The notes beneath the pieces are model-generated. The model had not been told where the DNA came from and did not search any database. It saw only the letters and a program-made list of their open reading frames with translations. This document shows, one piece after another, positions 17,879 through 26,256 of a stretch of DNA of 64,000 nt. The translations under genes and the position numbers were made by a program. The stretch is taken from positions 62,001-126,000 of the forward strand of contig JAHBXR010000013.1 of the NCBI GenBank assembly GCA_019636335.1, written 5' to 3'. How positions within the stretch are numbered: the stretch's first letter is position 1; each line of letters begins with the position of its first letter. The DNA comes from Pirellulales bacterium. Lineage in GTDB: Bacteria > Planctomycetota > Planctomycetia > Pirellulales > JAEUIK01.

Positions 17879-18754
17879 TTACGCCGAACGGCGTCGCTCT
17901 CCGTAGATTTCACCTTCTTTGAGCAGGACGCGCACGAGCTCGGCATTCAGCCGGTGCCCGCTACGATGTGCGACGAAGTGGCCGACCAGATCGCAACCGG
18001 CGAGCGAGAGATCGCCCACCAGGTCGAGCGCCTTGTGTCGCACGCATTCATCGCGATAGCGCAACGTGTTGTCGATGGGCCCGTCCTCGTCGAAGACGAG
18101 CAGATCGCGCGTCGTCGCCCGTTGCCCCAGCCCCTGCGATTGCAGCCACTCGGCCTCTTCCTTGAGCATGAACGTGCGGCTCGGAGCCAGCTCGCGGCGG
18201 AAGCAATCGGGCGTGATGTGCAGATTGATCGTCTGACGGCCGATGGCGTTGTCGCGGCCGTAGTCGAGGCGGAACTTGACGGAGAAGCCGCCGTGCGACG
18301 CCGGTTGAGCCTCGACCCAACTGTTCTCGTCCCCCAGTCGCGTGACTTCGCGGACGACGAGTCGTGTTCGTCGGTGGTCTTGCTCGACAATGCCTGCGGC
18401 ATCGATGGCCTCGACAAACGCCAGGCTCGAGCCATCGCAGCCCGGCATTTCCGCAGCGGTGACGCCGATCTCGCAGTTGTCGACTTGCAGTCCCGCCAGG
18501 GCGGCGAGCACGTGCTCGACCATGTCGACGCCGGCGCCGGCCGCGCGCAAGGACGTGCGACGCGGCACTTCGACACGTTGGTGTACGTGGGCGGCGATCC
18601 GCGGCCTGGCCGGCAGATCGTCGCGCACGAAGACCACGCCCGTGTCGGGCGGGGCCGGGCGGAATTCCACGCGGACATCCGCCCCGGTCCAATAGCCAAA
18701 TCCTTCGACCACCGCCGGCCGAGCCAACGTCGTTTGTCTGCGAAGCAAGTGCAT
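17879..18754 (-). CDS. lpxC: UDP-3-O-acyl-N-acetylglucosamine deacetylase
   Basis: LpxC is the zinc enzyme that removes the acetyl group from UDP-3-O-acyl-GlcNAc and commits the pathway to lipid A. The 291-residue chain is close to the family length. Conserved blocks are visible: DMVEHVLAALAGL with the first zinc histidine, HKALDLVGDL with the second histidine and the aspartate, and GHFVAHRSGHRLN with the general-acid histidine. It is a single-domain LpxC, not fused to FabZ. An in-frame TTG lies one codon upstream, but the ATG at 18754 is chosen. Neighbours skp and lpxA make this an envelope-biogenesis cluster. Confidence 0.95.
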   Translation of the reverse strand: MHLLRRQTTLARPAVVEGFGYWTGADVRVEFRPAPPDTGVVFVRDDLPARPRIAAHVHQRVEVPRRTSLRAAGAGVDMVEHVLAALAGLQVDNCEIGVTAAEMPGCDGSSLAFVEAIDAAGIVEQDHRRTRLVVREVTRLGDENSWVEAQPASHGGFSVKFRLDYGRDNAIGRQTINLHITPDCFRRELAPSRTFMLKEEAEWLQSQGLGQRATTRDLLVFDEDGPIDNTLRYRDECVRHKALDLVGDLSLAGCDLVGHFVAHRSGHRLNAELVRVLLKEGEIYGERRRSA

Positions 18755-18896
18755 CAAGTGCTGCCGAACTCGAGGAACACGGAAGAGACCGCAATGCCGC
18801 CTTGCGCGCCACCCCGATTGGTCGGCGCTCCGCGGAATCGCCCATCAACACCTGGCCAACCGAACGGTCTCGGCCGACCCGACCGGTTCGCGACGA

Positions 18897-19547
18897 CTAA
18901 CGTCGTGGCGGAACGCCCGGAGCACCCGGAACCTGCTGCACCGGTCGAGCGCCCGTCGTCGCGGCCGGCTGTCCCTGGCGACGCTTGATCTGGTCGAGCA
19001 CGATCGGCGTGATGTCGATCGAAGGATTGCTGTAGACGATCGCCTTGTTCAGCTCTTTCAGCACTTCCTGCGGATTGTTCGTGTCGATCTGGTCGCCGTT
19101 GAAACGCAAGACGAGTTGGATCCCGGCACGCTCGGCATACATGCGCGTCTCGTCGGCGATCTCTTGATAGACCGTGTAGTACATCTTCGCCTCGTGCAGC
19201 AGGAAGTCCTTCTTGCTGAGCTGCACCTTCACCTTCAGATCGGCGTCCTGCTTGGTGATGGCCTCTTCGAGTTGCTTGTACTCGGGCGTGCCCGGGTTGT
19301 AGTCGTTCAATCGGTCGACGAGCTTCTTGAGCTCTTCCTGGCGGGCCTTCACGTCGTGCTCGGCCTGTTCGACCTGACCGCGCAACTGCTCGCGACGGGC
19401 CTGGAAACCCGGGTGATTCTCGAAGATGTAGGTCATGTCGATGATGGCCACCGACGGGGGCGCGGGCGCCTGGGCCGCGGCCGAACTGGCAAAACAGGTG
19501 ACGATGCCGGTTGCGAGTGCAACCTGGAAGAAAAGACGATGGTTCAC
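18897..19547 (-). CDS. skp: OmpH/Skp-family periplasmic chaperone
   Basis: The 216-residue protein has a signal peptide ending near SSAAAQ and a long, highly charged helical region (residues ~50-130, rich in E, K and Q) typical of the tentacle-like coiled coils of Skp. The N-terminal SVAIIDMTYIFENHPGFQ matches the start of OmpH proteins (VDMQKVF type). Skp holds unfolded outer-membrane proteins in the periplasm. A longer frame starts at 19592, but the GTG at 19547 has AAGGAG exactly 7 nt upstream and is used. It precedes lpxC by 142 bp. The C-terminal tail of ~25 residues rich in Q, P and R is an unusual extension. Confidence 0.88.
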   Translation of the reverse strand: MNHRLFFQVALATGIVTCFASSAAAQAPAPPSVAIIDMTYIFENHPGFQARREQLRGQVEQAEHDVKARQEELKKLVDRLNDYNPGTPEYKQLEEAITKQDADLKVKVQLSKKDFLLHEAKMYYTVYQEIADETRMYAERAGIQLVLRFNGDQIDTNNPQEVLKELNKAIVYSNPSIDITPIVLDQIKRRQGQPAATTGARPVQQVPGAPGVPPRR

Positions 19548-19787
19548 GAAAGCACTCCTTGCTGTGAGGGCCAAGGCCTGGCGACGGGCCATACGCTGTG
19601 CGGAAGCGTAACGCTATGCCCCTCAATGCATCCATACAGTGGGGGGGAAGTGGTCCAACGCGAGGGCGGCATTGTGCCGAGAAGCGCGAACTGAGTAAAG
19701 GTCAGAAAACAGGCGCTTCGGGAACCTCGGCAAGTGTTGTTAATAACGCGAGTTACGCCCCCTTGATGGCACCTGGCGCCAGCAACG

Positions 19788-20231
19788 CTAAAAACGCGAA
19801 ATGGCACGCTCCATCGTGTCGGGATCGAGCGATTCGCGGAACGCGCAACCCAGGATCAGCGCGCCACTGGTATCGACTTTCGCATGGCGAACCTCGACCA
19901 GCAGCCGGGCACGACGCAACACGTCCCCCGAACTCGGAACGACCAGGTCGACTGCCAAATGATCGTGCCGCGAGAATTCCCCCTCCACGCGCAGCGAGAT
20001 CCCCCACAACGAGATATCGCGGGCCTGGGCCGCCAGGAGCTCGCCAGACAGCACGCCGTCGGGCGTCGCACGCTGGACCGAAATCGCGCGATCGAATGCA
20101 TACCGCTCGCGCAGGCGACGTTCGAAGTCCTCATCGATGTTGCGGCGGCAAAACTCCTCGGCCAGCGCGAGCAGGCGATCGAGCTCCCGATCGCTGATTT
20201 CCAGAGGCATGAGTTCGAGTTGGTCCGACAC
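19788..20231 (-). CDS. PilZ-domain protein, probable c-di-GMP binder
   Basis: The product is 147 residues. Residues ~30-145 resemble a PilZ barrel: an arginine-rich FERRLRERYAFDR stretch precedes the first strand, as the RxxxR c-di-GMP motif does, and DISLWGISLRVEG matches the (D/N)xSxxG motif. The start is GTG 20231, with AAGGAG 6 nt upstream; the longer frame to 20384 has no support. It lies alone between the skp cluster and ilvB on the minus strand. A role in c-di-GMP signalling is inferred from the domain; the target is unknown. Confidence 0.75.
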   Translation of the reverse strand: MSDQLELMPLEISDRELDRLLALAEEFCRRNIDEDFERRLRERYAFDRAISVQRATPDGVLSGELLAAQARDISLWGISLRVEGEFSRHDHLAVDLVVPSSGDVLRRARLLVEVRHAKVDTSGALILGCAFRESLDPDTMERAISRF

Positions 20232-20909
20232 GATCGACTCCTTGCGGCTCGCCTGGACAGAATGGTTTTTCGCGGTGCGGGGCTGAGGAAAACATACCTT
20301 GCGCGGGCGGCCCAACCCAATCTCCGAACCTGCCTCGAAGGGGCGGAATCGACGATGTCGCACCGGCCCCGCTGCCGGTCGCAACGGTTAAGCCGGTGGC
20401 GTTGCCGAGGCGCCGGCCCCACCTCTATCAGGCTGCTGAAAAAGTCAGCAGCCTGATAGGATCGCCTGGATGCGAGGCTGAAAAAGGCCACGACGGACCT
20501 TTTTCAGCCTGCTGGGGCTCGGTATCGCGGGAACGAATGCCGCGGCGCCGTGGCAAACCGCCAAAGACCGCGGGGAAATCGCGAGAACCTTTGCCCCGGC
20601 TCGATTGTCGTCAGGGTCTCGGCTGGAGTGTCTGATTCGCCGGAGAGACGGCGACAGAGGGGGAGCTTCGGACTTTGCCGGCGCGTCGAGTTGGAGGGGG
20701 CTCGGGGGGTGGTTCAGCCGGCTACGAGGCCCAAACGGCGCCGGCCAGTTCGCGGTACAGTTGAATAGATGCTCGCAGGAGCCTACTCTGAAAGGTCACT
20801 TATCGGGGGGATAGGGCCGCACTCGGAGCGTCGGTTGGGGCCGATGCCATGAGCGCCCGGCGAATCCCCCCTCACGATTTAGTCACAGCAAGAGCGGAGC
20901 GAAGTCACG
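20232..20909. other. Long intergenic region upstream of ilvB with two hairpins
   Basis: I see no convincing gene in these 678 bp. The left part holds two long hairpins described separately (20425-20459 and 20475-20510). The right part, 20640-20900, is purine-rich and carries no recognisable promoter or riboswitch; it probably includes the ilvB promoter and leader. Short open frames here look like chance reading. Confidence 0.5.
20425..20510. repeat. Two adjacent long hairpins, possible insertion-element remnant or terminator
   Basis: The first hairpin is perfect over 15 bp: CTATCAGGCTGCTGA at 20425-20439 pairs with TCAGCAGCCTGATAG at 20445-20459 around a 5-nt loop. Fifteen bases later AGGCTGAAAAAGG (20475-20487) pairs with CCTTTTTCAGCCT (20498-20510). 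Both share the core AGGCTG...AAAAAG, so the second looks like a diverged copy of the first. This shape is seen at ends of decayed insertion sequences, but no transposase is nearby. Confidence 0.6.
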
Positions 20910-22679
20910 GTGTCTCAAGCGACGAAGACTGCCAAGCCAACGGATTTGATGAGCGGCGCCGATATCCTCGTACAGTCGTTGGTCAATCACGGCGTCGAGG
21001 TCATCTTCGCCTATCCCGGCGGAGCGAGCATGCCGCTGCATCAGGCGCTGACTCGCTTTTCGGACCGCTTGCGCACCATCCTGCCCCGACACGAGCAAGG
21101 GGGCACCTTTGCCGCGCAGGGCTATGCCCGCAGCACGGGCAAAGTGGGCGTCTGCATGGCCACCAGTGGTCCCGGCGCGACGAATCTCGTCACGGGTCTC
21201 GCCGATGCGAAGATGGACAGCATTCCTATCATCGCCATCACCGGGCAAGTGGGCACGAACGTTATCGGCACGGACGCCTTCCAGGAAACGCCGATCGTCG
21301 AGGTCTGTCGCGGCATCACGAAGCACCACTATCTGGTCACCGACGTGAACGACCTGGCCCGCGTCATGCGCGAGGCGTTCCACGTCGCGACGACCGGCCG
21401 CCCGGGCCCGGTGCTCGTCGATATTCCGAAGAACATCCAGCAGGGCTACGCGGTGCCCGATTTCGACGCGCCGATGAACTTGCCCGGCTATCACATCGAG
21501 CGCCGCCTGGCCCGGCCGGAACAGATCGCACAAGTGGCCGCCGCGATCAAGCTGGCCAAGCGGCCGGTGATTTATGCCGGTGGCGGCGTCATCGCGGGAG
21601 AAGCGAGCGAGGAACTGACCAGGCTCGCCCGCAAGACGGGTATTCCGGTGGCGATGACGCTGATGGGGCTCGGCGGTTTCCCCGGCGAGGATCCCCTTTC
21701 GCTCCACATGCTCGGCATGCACGGCAGCGTCTATGCCAACTACGCGGTCGAAGCCGCCGACTTGCTGCTCGCCTTTGGCGTGCGCTTCGACGATCGCGTG
21801 ACGGGCAAGCTGGCCGAGTTCGCCAAGCGCGCCAAGATCGTCCACATCGACATCGACCCTTCGGAGATCAACAAGAACAAGGCGGCCCATATTCCCATCG
21901 TGGGCGATGTGAAGCACGCCCTGACCGAACTGAACAAGATCGTCGAGGCGCCCGAGGATCTTTCGGCCTGGCACGAGCAAGTCGCCGAGTGGAAACAGTC
22001 CGATCCGCTCACCTGGGACCAGAACTTCAACGGGATTCTGCCGCAACACGCCATCCACGAACTGTGGAAATTGACCAAGGATCTCGATCCCATCGTGGCC
22101 GTGGGGGTGGGGCAGCATCAGATGTGGGCCGCGCAGCACTTCAAGTTCGAGAAGCCGCGCCGCTGGCTTTCGAGTTCCGGCCTGGGCACGATGGGCTTCG
22201 GTCTGCCGGCGGCGATGGGCGTGCAGGCGGCGCATCCCGATCGGCTGGTGATCGACATCGACGGCGACGGCAGCATCCTGATCAACATTCAGGAACTGGC
22301 GGCCTGCTATTGCGAGAAACTGCCCGTCAAGGTGCTGCTGCTCAACAACCAGCACCTAGGCATGGTGGTGCAGTGGGAAGATCGCTTCTTCACCGGCAAC
22401 CGCGCCCATACGTATCTGGGCCCGATCGACAATCCCGAGTGGCGGGGCCAGGGAAATGGCATGGGCCCCCCGACGCGCTACCCCGACTTCGTCACCATGG
22501 CCAAGGGCTTCGGCTGGGGGGCCCGCTACATCAAGGAAAAGGCCGATCTCGTCGATGGCCTGACCGAGATGGTCAAGTCCCCCGGCCCGTTCATCCTCGA
22601 CGTGCAGATCCCTTACCAGGAGCACGTGCTGCCGATGATCCCCTCGGGCATGACGGTGCGCGACCTCATCAAGCAGTAA
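20910..22679 (+). CDS. ilvB: Acetolactate synthase, large (catalytic) subunit
   Basis: This ThDP-dependent enzyme condenses two pyruvates (or pyruvate and 2-oxobutyrate) in branched-chain amino acid synthesis. The 589-residue chain has all three domains: the N-terminal ThDP PYR domain with the catalytic glutamate in [16 protein letters not shown], a central FAD domain, and the C-terminal PP domain with the ThDP/Mg motif [16 protein letters not shown]. The start is GTG 20910 behind a weak GGAG. No ilvN regulatory subunit gene follows: the next feature is a tRNA gene, so the small subunit must be encoded elsewhere or be absent. Confidence 0.93.
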   Translation: MSQATKTAKPTDLMSGADILVQSLVNHGVEVIFAYPGGASMPLHQALTRFSDRLRTILPRHEQGGTFAAQGYARSTGKVGVCMATSGPGATNLVTGLADAKMDSIPIIAITGQVGTNVIGTDAFQETPIVEVCRGITKHHYLVTDVNDLARVMREAFHVATTGRPGPVLVDIPKNIQQGYAVPDFDAPMNLPGYHIERRLARPEQIAQVAAAIKLAKRPVIYAGGGVIAGEASEELTRLARKTGIPVAMTLMGLGGFPGEDPLSLHMLGMHGSVYANYAVEAADLLLAFGVRFDDRVTGKLAEFAKRAKIVHIDIDPSEINKNKAAHIPIVGDVKHALTELNKIVEAPEDLSAWHEQVAEWKQSDPLTWDQNFNGILPQHAIHELWKLTKDLDPIVAVGVGQHQMWAAQHFKFEKPRRWLSSSGLGTMGFGLPAAMGVQAAHPDRLVIDIDGDGSILINIQELAACYCEKLPVKVLLLNNQHLGMVVQWEDRFFTGNRAHTYLGPIDNPEWRGQGNGMGPPTRYPDFVTMAKGFGWGARYIKEKADLVDGLTEMVKSPGPFILDVQIPYQEHVLPMIPSGMTVRDLIKQ

Positions 22680-22814
22680 GCGCGCGGAAGCCAGCCGACT
22701 GCCGTCGCTAACATGACAACGACCAAACCTGCAGAACTTCGACCGTCGATCGGTTGTCTCCCCTGCAAGGCAGACATATCCGCGCAGACCACGAGACGCT
22801 AGAATGCTCGGGTT

Positions 22815-22888
22815 CGGGGCGTAGCTCAGCCTGGCAGAGCGCCTGCTTTGGGAGCAGGAGGCCGGAGGTTCGAATCCTCTCGCCCCGA
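22815..22888 (+). tRNA. tRNA-Pro (anticodon TGG)
   Basis: A complete cloverleaf can be drawn: acceptor CGGGGCG/CGCCCCG (22815-22821 with 22881-22887), D-stem GCTC/GAGC, anticodon stem CCTGC/GCAGG with loop TTTGGGA and anticodon TGG at 22849-22851, and T-arm GGAGG-TTCGAAT-CCTCT. The discriminator base is A; CCA is not encoded. A TAGAAT -10-like hexamer ends 9 nt before the 5' end, suggesting a very short leader. Confidence 0.95.
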
Positions 22889-22917
22889 CTTTTTGCCGCC
22901 GATGGCGGCAAAAAGTC
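22887..22917. terminator. Perfect hairpin directly after tRNA-Pro
   Basis: A 14-bp perfect inverted repeat, GACTTTTTGCCGCC and GGCGGCAAAAAGTC around GAT, begins on the last pair of the tRNA acceptor stem. It could stop transcription or guide 3' end processing. The U-tract lies inside the stem and not after it, so it is not a textbook intrinsic terminator. Confidence 0.5.
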
Positions 22918-23058
22918 GAGCAGGAGAGCATTTGAACAGGGGAGCAGTGGAGGAGATTGGAGCGTGACTGCGCCACGAAGCGATCTGCTCTCCTGCGGTC
23001 TCCTGATCACCTGTTCTCCTGCTCAATTTCTGGACCCAACCGCGCGAGGGCAGTCGCG

Positions 23059-23259
23059 ATGGTATTCATGTTCGAGAAGCTCGATGTCTATCAGAAGGCG
23101 GTAACCTTCGCCGACGAGATCGCGGCTCTCACGCAAGGCTATCCACGCGGTTATGGTTTCCTAAGGGAATGGGTGCTTTACAAAGCCAGATCGGAAGAAC
23201 TTCTTCTCAGGCACCTTCCTCGTGCGAGCCACGCCCGAGCTGCACCGCAACTTGAGTAA
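23059..23259 (+). pseudogene. Truncated four-helix-bundle (23S rRNA intervening-sequence type) protein fragment
   Basis: The first ~35 residues from ATG 23059, with MFEKLDVYQKAVTFADEI and FPRG-like YPRGYGFL, are the typical N-terminal helix of the four-helix-bundle/S23 family. Full members are ~120 residues; here similarity ends abruptly after GYGFL and the frame runs into unrelated sequence in which another gene is read in a different phase. Upstream, 22920-23030, lie CAGGAGA/TCTCCTG-rich inverted repeats. I read this as a remnant, cut by recombination. Confidence 0.65.
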
Positions 23260-23518
23260 TTTGGCCGAGGCCAAACGCAAGAGCCTCAATTCGCTGGTCG
23301 TAGAATGCCTGGAGTTGGCCGCTCAGAAAAGTCCGCGACCTCGATCCGCGAAGCGCAAGAACGTAGTACCTGACACGGCTCGACGCCAGCACAACAATGC
23401 GGTGAAATCTTTGATTACGACACTGCAAGAGCGTGCTGAAATCGATGGTACTCGAATTTTGTCTCAGCTTGTAGGAATGCTCGATGCTGCTCATCGAAAC
23501 GGAACTCCGCCCGAGTAG
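23222..23518 (+). CDS. HicB/ribbon-helix-helix-like protein, N-terminally truncated
   Basis: The frame gives 98 residues from GTG 23222. Reading a few codons further upstream in this frame gives GTFLVRATPELHRNLSN, then KRKSLNSLVVECLELA, the pattern of the C-terminal ribbon-helix-helix half of HicB-type antitoxins (VRxPPELHRxL...SLNxLV). The N-terminal HicB half is missing: a stop codon lies upstream and the four-helix fragment occupies the DNA. The remaining ~60 residues are basic and unassigned. It overlaps the SET-domain gene by 35 bp. No HicA toxin is present. It may be a broken antitoxin or a short DNA-binding protein coupled to the next gene. Confidence 0.55.
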   Translation: MRATPELHRNLSNLAEAKRKSLNSLVVECLELAAQKSPRPRSAKRKNVVPDTARRQHNNAVKSLITTLQERAEIDGTRILSQLVGMLDAAHRNGTPPE

Positions 23519-23876
23519 CATTCATGGCATCGGATTGTTCGCGATTGCTCCGGTGGCTGTCGGGCAAGTTGTGTGGCGATTTACCGAGGGGTTTGATTTG
23601 GACCTCGATCCCCGCGCGCTCGACCGACTGGGGCCGCGCGAGCGCGCGCGGTTGCTGCACTACGGCTACATCGACCACGTGCTCAATCGATATATCTTGT
23701 GTTGCGATGATGCGCGATTCATCAATCACAGCCCATCCCCCAACATTGCCTCGGATCGATCTGGAGATCCGCGCGGCGTCGACGTCGCCGTCCGTGAGAT
23801 TCTTCCAAGCGACGAGATCACCATTGACTATGAGTCATTGGAGACCTTCGAGCCGGATCGTGTCCCCCTGGCTTGA
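23484..23876 (+). CDS. SET-domain protein (putative protein-lysine methyltransferase)
   Basis: The product is 130 residues, a compact SET domain. The N-terminal SSIHGIGLFAIAPVAVG matches the SAM-binding GxG entry, ARFINHSPSPN matches the RFxNHSxxPN pseudoknot motif, and SDEITIDYESLE matches the final (E)ELxxDY element with the catalytic tyrosine. SET enzymes transfer methyl groups to lysine side chains; bacterial targets are mostly unknown. The ATG at 23484 has AGGA upstream. Its start lies inside the HicB-like gene, so the two are probably translated together. A cysteine pair CC precedes the RF motif. Confidence 0.8.
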   Translation: MLLIETELRPSSIHGIGLFAIAPVAVGQVVWRFTEGFDLDLDPRALDRLGPRERARLLHYGYIDHVLNRYILCCDDARFINHSPSPNIASDRSGDPRGVDVAVREILPSDEITIDYESLETFEPDRVPLA

Positions 23877-23976
23877 AATACAAGGATTGTGCGCCACCTC
23901 ACGTAGATGGGAATGCAACGGAGCTACATCTCCATCAACAATAAACTCCGCGCCGCCGCGCGAGCCTCTGCCCGTC

Positions 23977-24966
23977 TCACCCAGCCCGGCTATGAGCCTC
24001 GGGTTCCTGCCCGACCAGATAGTCTCTCAGCCGTTCGAACTCGTCGTGGTTCTTGAAGTGGATCACGATCTTCCCCCGGCCGGCGCTCGTCTGTCGCACG
24101 TCGACCTTGCTCCCTAGCGCCGCGCGGAATTCCTGCTCGAGCGCCGCGATCTGGCCGCTCTTTGTCCGCTTGGGCGACTTTCCACGTGGCGGGGTGCCTT
24201 CGGCGCCGATCACGCCGACAAACTGCGGTCGGTCGTCGTAATGGATCGTCTCCTGCACCAGGTTCTCGGTCGCCCGCACGCTCAGCCCCTCCTCGCGGAT
24301 CCGCTGCATGAACTCGATCTGCGTCCGCTCGTCTCCCAACGGCAGCAGCGCCCGCGCGTGCCCCTGGGTGATCTGCCCCGAGCGTAACGCCCCCTGCACG
24401 TCGCGCGGCAGCTCGAGCAGGCGGATCAGGTTGGCGATCGTCGAGCGGTCGATCTTCAGCCGGCCCGCCAGTTCCTCCTGCGTCACGCCATACTGCTCGA
24501 GATACTGCTGGAACGAGGCCGCCTTTTCCAGCGGGTTGAGATCCTTCCGTTGCAAGTTCTCGACGATGGCCAACTCGGCCATCTCCCGATCGTCCGCCTC
24601 GCGCACCCGGGCAGGCACCTCGGTCCAGCCGGCGCGAATGGCCGCCTTCAAACGGCGCTCTCCCGCGATGAGCTGGTAGCGCCCTCCCACCTGGCGGACC
24701 AGGATCGGCTGGAGCATGCCGTGCTCGCGGATGCTGTCGGCCAGCGCGGACAACTCCCCTTCGTCGAACTCGGCCCGCGGCTGGTACGGGTTGCTGTCGA
24801 CCTCGTAGACCGACAGCTCGACGAGCTGCTCGCCCGTCGGTTGTTCGACCTCGGCGATGCGGGGCACGTGCATGTGGGGGCCCCCCGAGTGGCCGGGGGC
24901 GGGTCCGTCGGCAGAGACGCTAAGTAGCGATTCCAACCCACGTCCTAGTCGTTTTTCACGAGTCAC
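23977..24966 (-). CDS. parB: Chromosome partitioning protein ParB
   Basis: ParB is the CTP-dependent clamp that loads at parS and marks the origin region for segregation. The 329-residue protein begins TREKRLGRGLESLL and has the ParB/Srx domain with the GERRLKAAIRAGW (GERRxRA) CTP-binding motif and ENLQRKDLNPLEKA, then the helix-turn-helix VTQEELAGRLKIDRSTIANLIRLL and a C-terminal dimerisation domain. Start GTG 24966 follows GGAGGTG and overlaps the parA stop by 11 bp; a longer frame to 25026 lies within parA and is not used. Basic linker sequence PKRTKSGQ precedes the C-terminal domain. Confidence 0.95.
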   Translation of the reverse strand: MTREKRLGRGLESLLSVSADGPAPGHSGGPHMHVPRIAEVEQPTGEQLVELSVYEVDSNPYQPRAEFDEGELSALADSIREHGMLQPILVRQVGGRYQLIAGERRLKAAIRAGWTEVPARVREADDREMAELAIVENLQRKDLNPLEKAASFQQYLEQYGVTQEELAGRLKIDRSTIANLIRLLELPRDVQGALRSGQITQGHARALLPLGDERTQIEFMQRIREEGLSVRATENLVQETIHYDDRPQFVGVIGAEGTPPRGKSPKRTKSGQIAALEQEFRAALGSKVDVRQTSAGRGKIVIHFKNHDEFERLRDYLVGQEPEAHSRAG

Positions 24967-25705
24967 GATCGAGCACCTCCATGCAAAGTTCGACATACGC
25001 CCGGGCACCCCGGGCACGTGGGGCATAATCCAGCACCGAGCGTCCGTGGCTGGGAGCTTCGCTCACCGCCACGTCGCGCGGGATGACGGTCTGAAAAACA
25101 ATCTCGCCGAAGAAGTCACGCACCTCGGCGTCGACTTCGGCGGTCAGCTCGAGCGTGGGGTCATGCATGGTGAGCACGATACCGCCAAACCGCAGACGAT
25201 TCGGATGCTGCTGCATCACCGTGCGGATCACCTCGATCATCTGCGTCAGCCCTTCCATCGCGTAGTACTCGCACTGGATGGGCATCAACACTTCGGTCGA
25301 GGCGGCAAGCGCGGTTTGAGTCAGATCCCCCAAAGACGGGGGGCAGTCGATCAGGACGAAGTCGTACGCCGACATGCCGCTGTCGAGATGCTGGCGCAAG
25401 GTGACAGCATGCGGGGCGCCGTCGGCGGCCAGGGCTTCCACGTCGCGAAATGTCCGGCAGCCGGGCAACAGCTCGAGCCCCGGCGTCCCCGTCTCGACGA
25501 GGGCCTCGCGCAGCGGAGCGCGGCTTACCAGCGGATGACTGTCCGCCGGCCGGGCGCCCAGGCCGCTCGTGGCATTGCACTGCGGGTCGAGATCGATGAG
25601 CAGCGTGCGCGCGCCAGACTTGGCCAGGCCGACGGCCAGGTTCAGGGCAGTCGTCGTTTTACCGACGCCTCCCTTCTGATTGGCAACGCACAGAATGCGA
25701 CTCAA
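24956..25705 (-). CDS. parA: Chromosome partitioning ATPase ParA (Soj)
   Basis: ParA binds DNA non-specifically in its ATP state and moves ParB-parS complexes. The 249-residue chain has the deviant Walker A NQKGGVGKTTTALNLA (residues ~9-24), Walker A' IDLDPQCNATSG and Walker B FVLIDCPPSLG. The start is a TTG at 25705, supported by AGGAG 9 nt upstream; no ATG or GTG fits. The size is that of chromosomal Soj-type ParA without the N-terminal HTH of plasmid P1-type proteins. The frame overlaps parB by 11 bp. Upstream is a 250-bp region with a heptamer array and parS sites. Confidence 0.95.
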   Translation of the reverse strand: MSRILCVANQKGGVGKTTTALNLAVGLAKSGARTLLIDLDPQCNATSGLGARPADSHPLVSRAPLREALVETGTPGLELLPGCRTFRDVEALAADGAPHAVTLRQHLDSGMSAYDFVLIDCPPSLGDLTQTALAASTEVLMPIQCEYYAMEGLTQMIEVIRTVMQQHPNRLRFGGIVLTMHDPTLELTAEVDAEVRDFFGEIVFQTVIPRDVAVSEAPSHGRSVLDYAPRARGARAYVELCMEVLDRDS

Positions 25706-25724
25706 CGCGATGGCTCCTAAGGAG

Positions 25725-25835
25725 AGTGGTCAGGGGGCAGTGGCTAGTGGTCAGTTTGAAGTAACGCCCCCTGACCCCTGACCCCTGACCACTGACCACT
25801 GACCACTGACCACTGACCACTGACCACTGACCACT
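25725..25835. repeat. Heptamer repeat array upstream of parA (copy 2)
   Basis: From about 25770 to 25832 nine 7-nt units run head to tail, three of type CCTGACC then six of type ACTGACC. The opposite-strand version, AGTGGTCAGGGGGCAGTGG and AGTGGTCAG, lies at 25725-25754, so the array can fold back on itself. It sits between parA and the parS sites. Confidence 0.85.
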
Positions 25836-25894
25836 CCAACGCGGCGAGGATTGTAACCGGGCGCGTTTCGTGCCGTGAATGCCAATCAGTAGGC

Positions 25895-25910
25895 CATTTC
25901 ACGTGCAACG
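25895..25910. other. Degenerate parS-like site
   Basis: CATTTCACGTGCAACG keeps the TTTCACGTG core but breaks the palindrome. It is 58 bp from the first good parS site and may be a weak ParB site or a decayed one. Confidence 0.5.
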
Positions 25911-25967
25911 GGCCGGGCAGCACCGATTCGCTAGAGTGCGAGATCGCCAAGGTCGCACGATTGAGAA

Positions 25968-25983
25968 TGTTTCACGTGAAACG
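25968..25983. other. parS centromere-like site 1
   Basis: TGTTTCACGTGAAACG matches the bacterial consensus TGTTTCACGTGAAACA at 15 of 16 positions and contains the perfect 14-bp palindrome. It lies about 260 bp upstream of parA, where ParB is expected to load. Confidence 0.92.
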
Positions 25984-26018
25984 CGAAGACTGGGCAAACA
26001 GGAGAATTCACTTAAGCC

Positions 26019-26034
26019 CGTTTCACGTGAAACT
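26019..26034. other. parS centromere-like site 2
   Basis: CGTTTCACGTGAAACT has the same perfect GTTTCACGTGAAAC palindrome, 51 bp from site 1 (about five helical turns), so the two sites face the same side of the DNA. Confidence 0.92.
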
Positions 26035-26090
26035 CATCCGCGATACGGAATGACACCGTACGCTGCTCACGACCTCTTGTCGCTGCGCGA

Positions 26091-26194
26091 CACTGACGAA
26101 TTTCCGACTCCAGGTTGGCGAAGTCGTTGGCCAACTCCGGAAAATCGTCAGTGCCACCCGGCCGAGAAGCAACGGCACAGGCCGGCGGCCTGTG
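26091..26194. repeat. Hairpin pair between parS sites and the DUF1015 gene
   Basis: CACTGACGAATTTCCG (26091-26106) pairs at 15 of 16 positions with CGGAAAATCGTCAGTG (26138-26153), and the 19-nt palindrome at 26176-26194 has arms CACAGGCCG/CGGCCTGTG. They lie downstream of the DUF1015 gene on its strand, so termination is one reading; a role in partition-complex DNA is another. Confidence 0.5.
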
Positions 26195-26256
26195 TCACTT
26201 TTCATCCGCTCTTTGCGTCTCTGCGACTTTGCGTTGAACTCTTCTTTCGCGAGGCT

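Noticed and set aside
23222-23518. HicAB toxin-antitoxin module
   Set aside because: Only a HicB-like half is present; no HicA toxin gene with its dsRNA-binding-like fold is adjacent.
25770-25832. CRISPR array
   Set aside because: Units are 7 nt with no spacers, so this is a tandem repeat and not a CRISPR; no cas genes are near.
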